Below, piece by piece: positions 30,225 through 32,827 of a DNA stretch of 32,827 nt; position 1 is the stretch's first letter, and each line of letters opens with the position of its first letter. Source of the DNA: an uncultured Pelagibacteraceae bacterium (GTDB taxonomy: Bacteria > Pseudomonadota > Alphaproteobacteria > Pelagibacterales > Pelagibacteraceae). Below the pieces are notes generated by a model. It had not been told where the DNA came from. It saw only the letters and a program-made list of their open reading frames with translations, and did no database searches. The position numbers and the translations under genes were made by a program. The stretch lies in contig CACKBU010000011.1 of the NCBI GenBank assembly GCA_902598485.1, forward strand, positions 1 to 32,827, in the 5' to 3' direction.

Positions 30225-30234
30225 ATTTATAGAG

Positions 30235-31425
30235 TTACTCTATAATTTTAGTTACTACTCCTGCTCCAACAGTTCTTCCACCTTCTCTAATTGCAAAGTT
30301 TAATTTCTCTGCCATAGCAATTGGTGTAATAAGTTTAACTGTAAATTTAGCATCATCACCTGGCATAACCATTTCAGTACCAGCTGGTAATTCCACTTCA
30401 CCTGTAACGTCTGTTGTTCTAAAATAAAACTGTGGTCTGTACTTTGTAAAGAATGGAGTATGTCTTCCACCTTCATCTTTTTTAAGCACATACGCTTGAG
30501 CTTCAAATTTAGTGTGTGGAGTAATTGAACCAGGCTTACAAAGAACTTGACCTCTTTCGATATCAGTTCTTTCAATACCTCTCAATAAAATTCCAACGTT
30601 ATCTCCAGCTTCACCAGAATCTAAAAGTTTTCTAAACATCTCAACTCCAGTACAAACTGATTTTTTAGTTTCTCTAATTCCAACTATTTCAACTTCCTCG
30701 CCAGTTTTAATAACACCAGACTCAACTCTTCCAGTTGCAACTGTTCCTCTTCCAGAAATTGAGAATACGTCCTCAACTGGCATCAAGAATGGTTTATCAA
30801 CTTCTCTAGCTGGCTGTGGAATATGTTCATCAACAGCTTTCATTAATTCTAAAATTGAATTTTTTCCAATTTCATCATCTCTACCTTCAACTGCTGCCAA
30901 AGCTGAACCTTTAACGATTGGTGTTTTATCACCTGGGTATTTGTATGAAGTTAAAAGCTCTCTAATTTCTTCTTCTACAAGTTCAATCATTTCTTTATCG
31001 TCAACTTGGTCTACTTTGTTTAAGTAAACAACAATTGCTGGAATACCAACTTGTCTTCCTAAAAGAATATGTTCTCTTGTTTGTGGCATTGGACCATCAG
31101 CTGCATTAACAACTAGGATTGCTCCATCCATTTGTGCAGCACCAGTTATCATATTTTTAACATAGTCAGCGTGACCAGGACAGTCTACGTGAGCATAGTG
31201 TCTTTTTTCAGTTTCATACTCAACGTGAGCTGTTGAAATTGTTATACCTCTCTCTTTTTCTTCAGGTGCTTTATCAATTTGATCATAAGCAACTGCAGTT
31301 CCACCGCCGGCCTGTGCTAATACATTTGTAATCGCGGCAGTAAGAGTTGTTTTACCATGGTCTACATGACCAATAGTCCCAATGTTACAGTGGGGTTTAT
31401 TTCTTACAAATTTTTCTTTTGACAT
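30235..31425 (-). CDS. tuf: Translation elongation factor Tu
   Basis: This 396-residue GTPase brings aminoacyl-tRNA to the ribosome. Motifs are GHVDHGKT (19-26), RGITI, DCPGH (about 81-85), NKVD (about 136-139) and GSAL. Domain II has [20 protein letters not shown] and domain III ends [20 protein letters not shown]. An AGG sequence lies about nine bases before the ATG. This is the only tuf in the window: the str-operon site between fusA and rpsJ is empty. It follows tRNA-Tyr and tRNA-Gly, as tufB does in E. coli. Confidence 0.99.
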   Translation of the reverse strand: MSKEKFVRNKPHCNIGTIGHVDHGKTTLTAAITNVLAQAGGGTAVAYDQIDKAPEEKERGITISTAHVEYETEKRHYAHVDCPGHADYVKNMITGAAQMDGAILVVNAADGPMPQTREHILLGRQVGIPAIVVYLNKVDQVDDKEMIELVEEEIRELLTSYKYPGDKTPIVKGSALAAVEGRDDEIGKNSILELMKAVDEHIPQPAREVDKPFLMPVEDVFSISGRGTVATGRVESGVIKTGEEVEIVGIRETKKSVCTGVEMFRKLLDSGEAGDNVGILLRGIERTDIERGQVLCKPGSITPHTKFEAQAYVLKKDEGGRHTPFFTKYRPQFYFRTTDVTGEVELPAGTEMVMPGDDAKFTVKLITPIAMAEKLNFAIREGGRTVGAGVVTKIIE

Positions 31426-31472
31426 TACGTTTTTACCTCAGTTTATTTGTTTTCATTTTCAATTTTATTTCT

Positions 31473-31546
31473 TGGAGCGGGTAAAGGGAATCGAACCCTT
31501 ACATCCAGCTTGGAAGGCTAGCGTTCTACCATTGAACTACACCCGC
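31473..31546 (-). tRNA. glyT: tRNA-Gly (anticodon TCC)
   Basis: The 74-nt cloverleaf has acceptor GCGGGTG pairing with TACCCGC, D arm TAGTTCAATGGTAGAAC, anticodon loop CTTCCAA with TCC at 31514-31512, T arm AAGGGTTCGATTCCCTT, discriminator T and an encoded CCA. It is 47 bp upstream of tuf and 45 bp downstream of tRNA-Tyr, probably on one transcript. Confidence 0.98.
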
Positions 31547-31591
31547 ACAACCCCAAGAGTAACACTCCATGTTATCTAAAAATTTATTAAA

Positions 31592-31677
31592 TGGTGGAGG
31601 GGGAAAGATTCGAACTTTCGAAGACCGAAGTCAACGGGTTTACAGCCCGCCCCATTTGACCGCTCTGGAACCCCTCC
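31592..31677 (-). tRNA. tyrU: tRNA-Tyr (anticodon GTA)
   Basis: The 86-nt class II tRNA has a long variable arm. Acceptor GGAGGGG pairs with CCCCTCC, the anticodon loop CTGTAAA carries GTA at 31643-31641, and the T arm contains GTTCGAATC. Discriminator A and CCA are encoded. It is the first gene of the long minus-strand run. A short hairpin (GGGGA/TCCCC, 31681-31694) lies in its 5' leader. Confidence 0.98.
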
Positions 31678-31724
31678 TTTGGGGAAGTGTCCCCTTGTTC
31701 AATAAAGCTTCAAATAACATGCGT

Positions 31725-31752
31725 TTTATATATTTTATTTATGCAAATGCAA
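31725..31752 (-). promoter_or_regulatory. Probable promoter for tRNA-Tyr - tRNA-Gly - tuf transcript
   Basis: On the minus strand TTGCAT (31752-31747, weak -35), 16 bases, then TATAAA (31730-31725, five of six -10 matches) lie about 48 bp before the tRNA-Tyr 5' end. The position, at the head of the long minus-strand run and in a divergent spacer with rlmB, supports a promoter. The -35 is weak, and A/T-rich DNA gives chance matches. Confidence 0.45.
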
Positions 31753-31806
31753 CACGTGATTTAATAGGAAAATATTAAAAAAACCGTATAAAACAGTTAA
31801 TAATTT

Positions 31807-32550
31807 ATGAATAAATCATCATTTTTCATTGTTGGTCAACACGCAGTTATTGAGGCTCTTAGAAACCCTAAAAGAAAGGTTTTAAGAGTTTTTTTAACGG
31901 AGGAGTCCAAAAAAAATATTCATAGAAAAAACCCTAATAAAAATATTTTAGACGATGTTAAAGTATATTTTAAATCAAAAAAAGAATTAGACAAATACAC
32001 ATCAAAAGAACAATTGATGCATAATGGTTATGTTGCAGAGATTGAACATTTGGATCAACCAGATCTAAAACAATTTATAAAAAATAAAAATAATTTAACA
32101 TTTGTCTGTCTTGATGAGGTTACTGATCCAAGAAATATTGGTTCATTAATCAGAAGTGCAGCATCATTTAATATAGATGGATTGATAATTAAAGAAAGAC
32201 ATTTTCCACGTGATAGTAAGTTGATGTATAAATCAGCTAGTGGATGCATGGAACGTGTAAAAATATTCCAAGTATCTAATATTAATTCCACTTTAAAAAA
32301 TTTAAGAGAAAAAAATTTCTGGGTTTATGGTTTTGATGCAAAAGGTCAAAAAGATTTTACAGACATCAAATGGGAAGGAAATAACATCCTTCTATTTGGA
32401 TCAGAAGGATTTGGTATGAGACAGCATACAAGTAAATATACAGATTTTTTTGTTAAAATAAGTATTAATGAAGATATAGAAAGTTTAAATATCTCAAATA
32501 GTGCTGCGATAGTGTTTCATCACCTTAGTTATATAAAAAAAAAGAGTTGA
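31807..32550 (+). CDS. rlmB: SpoU/TrmH-family 23S rRNA (guanosine-2'-O-)-methyltransferase
   Basis: This 247-residue protein has an N-terminal RNA-binding substrate domain (about 1-85, FFIVGQHAVIEALRNPKRKV) and a SPOUT knot domain with all three family motifs: DPRNIGSLIRSA (107-118), GSEGFGM (198-204) and ESLNISNSAAIVFHHL (225-240). The N-terminal domain and the G-x-x-A-V-x-E-A-L start match RlmB, which methylates G2251 in the P loop of 23S rRNA. Exact target is inferred. The gene is divergent from tRNA-Tyr and 33 bp upstream of tRNA-Thr. Confidence 0.9.
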   Translation: MNKSSFFIVGQHAVIEALRNPKRKVLRVFLTEESKKNIHRKNPNKNILDDVKVYFKSKKELDKYTSKEQLMHNGYVAEIEHLDQPDLKQFIKNKNNLTFVCLDEVTDPRNIGSLIRSAASFNIDGLIIKERHFPRDSKLMYKSASGCMERVKIFQVSNINSTLKNLREKNFWVYGFDAKGQKDFTDIKWEGNNILLFGSEGFGMRQHTSKYTDFFVKISINEDIESLNISNSAAIVFHHLSYIKKKS

Positions 32551-32583
32551 TTATTAAACAAATAGTTAATAATTATTGCGCAT

Positions 32584-32659
32584 GCCCTTGTAGCTCAGCT
32601 GGTAGAGCAATTGATTTGTAATCAATAGGTCCGCGGTTCGAATCCGTGCGGGGGCACCA
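32584..32659 (+). tRNA. thrU: tRNA-Thr (anticodon TGT)
   Basis: The 76-nt cloverleaf has acceptor GCCCTTG pairing with CGGGGGC (two G-T pairs), D arm TAGCTCAGCTGGTAGAGC, anticodon loop TTTGTAA with TGT at 32617-32619, T arm CGCGGTTCGAATCCGTG, discriminator A and an encoded CCA at 32657-32659. It is probably co-transcribed with rlmB, since I see no terminator between them. Confidence 0.98.
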
Positions 32660-32770
32660 TCTCTCAATAAAATCAATGCTACTTATTTTGGCTGAATCAT
32701 ATTTTACTTAAATAAATTTATTTATAAGAAAAATTTATTATTTTATCAATTTTACTGTAAGTTAAGATTA

Positions 32771-32827
32771 ATGACAAAATTATCAATTGTATTACCAATT
32801 TTAAATGAAGAGAAAAATATAGTTTTC
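32771..32827 (+). CDS. Family-2 glycosyltransferase, N-terminal fragment (continues past window)
   Basis: An ATG at 32771 opens a frame that runs to the window edge: MTKLSIVLPILNEEKNIVF. The pattern S-hydrophobic-V-hydrophobic-P-x-hydrophobic-N-E-E-x-N-I is the nucleotide-sugar-binding start of GT-A fold family-2 glycosyltransferases, such as polyprenyl-phosphate mannosyl- or glucosyltransferases. Only 19 residues are visible, so the substrate cannot be said. The 111-bp spacer before it is very AT-rich and shows no clear promoter or terminator. Confidence 0.7.
   Translation, partial: MTKLSIVLPILNEEKNIVF

Noticed and set aside
32709-32724. Palindrome TAAATAAATTTATTTA after tRNA-Thr
   Set aside because: A/T only, no loop and no T tract; expected by chance in such AT-rich spacer, so not called a terminator or protein site.
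1-32827. Search for mobile elements, CRISPR arrays, toxin-antitoxin or defence genes
   Set aside because: All sizeable frames are accounted for by housekeeping genes; no repeats with regular spacing, transposase motifs or foreign-looking base composition were seen.

Overview
The window is a strongly AT-rich, densely packed bacterial chromosome segment that is almost entirely informational (translation, transcription, secretion) genes. Several traits point to a streamlined alphaproteobacterium, most plausibly the SAR11/Pelagibacter group. These are the AT richness and Lys/Asn/Ile-rich proteins, the near-absence of intergenic DNA, the alphaproteobacterial order secY-adk-rpsM-rpsK-rpoA-rplQ (no rpmJ, no rpsD), and tuf-tRNA-Trp-secE-nusG. 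The assignment is an inference from gene content and style; no search was run.

Layout. Left edge, 1-3037: the last 28 codons of a probable panC (+) meet mgtE (-) tail to tail. mgtE is divergent from lipB (+), and lipB overlaps by 23 nt the end of an RluC-like pseudouridine synthase (-). From 3048 to 31677 everything is on the minus strand. In transcription order it runs tRNA-Tyr, tRNA-Gly, tuf, tRNA-Trp, secE, nusG, rplK, rplA, rplJ, rplL, rpoB, rpoC, [167-bp gap], rpsL, rpsG, fusA, rpsJ, rplC, rplD, rplW, rplB, rpsS, rplV, rpsC, rplP, rpmC, rpsQ, rplN, rplX, rplE, rpsN, rpsH, rplF, rplR, rpsE, rplO, secY, adk, [55-bp gap], rpsM, rpsK, rpoA, rplQ, rluC. This merges the equivalents of the tufB, secE-nusG, L11, beta, str, S10, spc and alpha operons of E. 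coli into one colinear block. Right edge, 31807-32827: rlmB, tRNA-Thr(TGT) and the first 19 codons of a family-2 glycosyltransferase, all on +.

How it works together. The block encodes 25 ribosomal proteins, both large RNA polymerase subunits plus alpha, EF-G, the only EF-Tu in view, NusG, SecE/SecY, adenylate kinase and two rRNA modification enzymes. Gene junctions are extremely tight: 17 of 38 protein-gene junctions on the minus strand are the same 1-nt overlap TAATG, which suggests translational coupling. Only three internal gaps exceed 50 bp apart from the tRNA spacers. Two hold plausible sigma70-type promoters (before rpsL and before rpsM); the third holds a strong hairpin (before rpoB). 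The leader RNAs used for autogenous control in E. coli have no room here.

No stretch longer than 170 bp lacks a gene. The 32660-32770 gap holds only AT-rich sequence with a 16-nt AT-only palindrome. There are no mobile elements, CRISPR arrays, prophage genes or unknown protein families. I do not see a previously undescribed system; the points of interest are architectural (missing rpmD, TAATG coupling, hairpins, tRNA/tuf arrangement).
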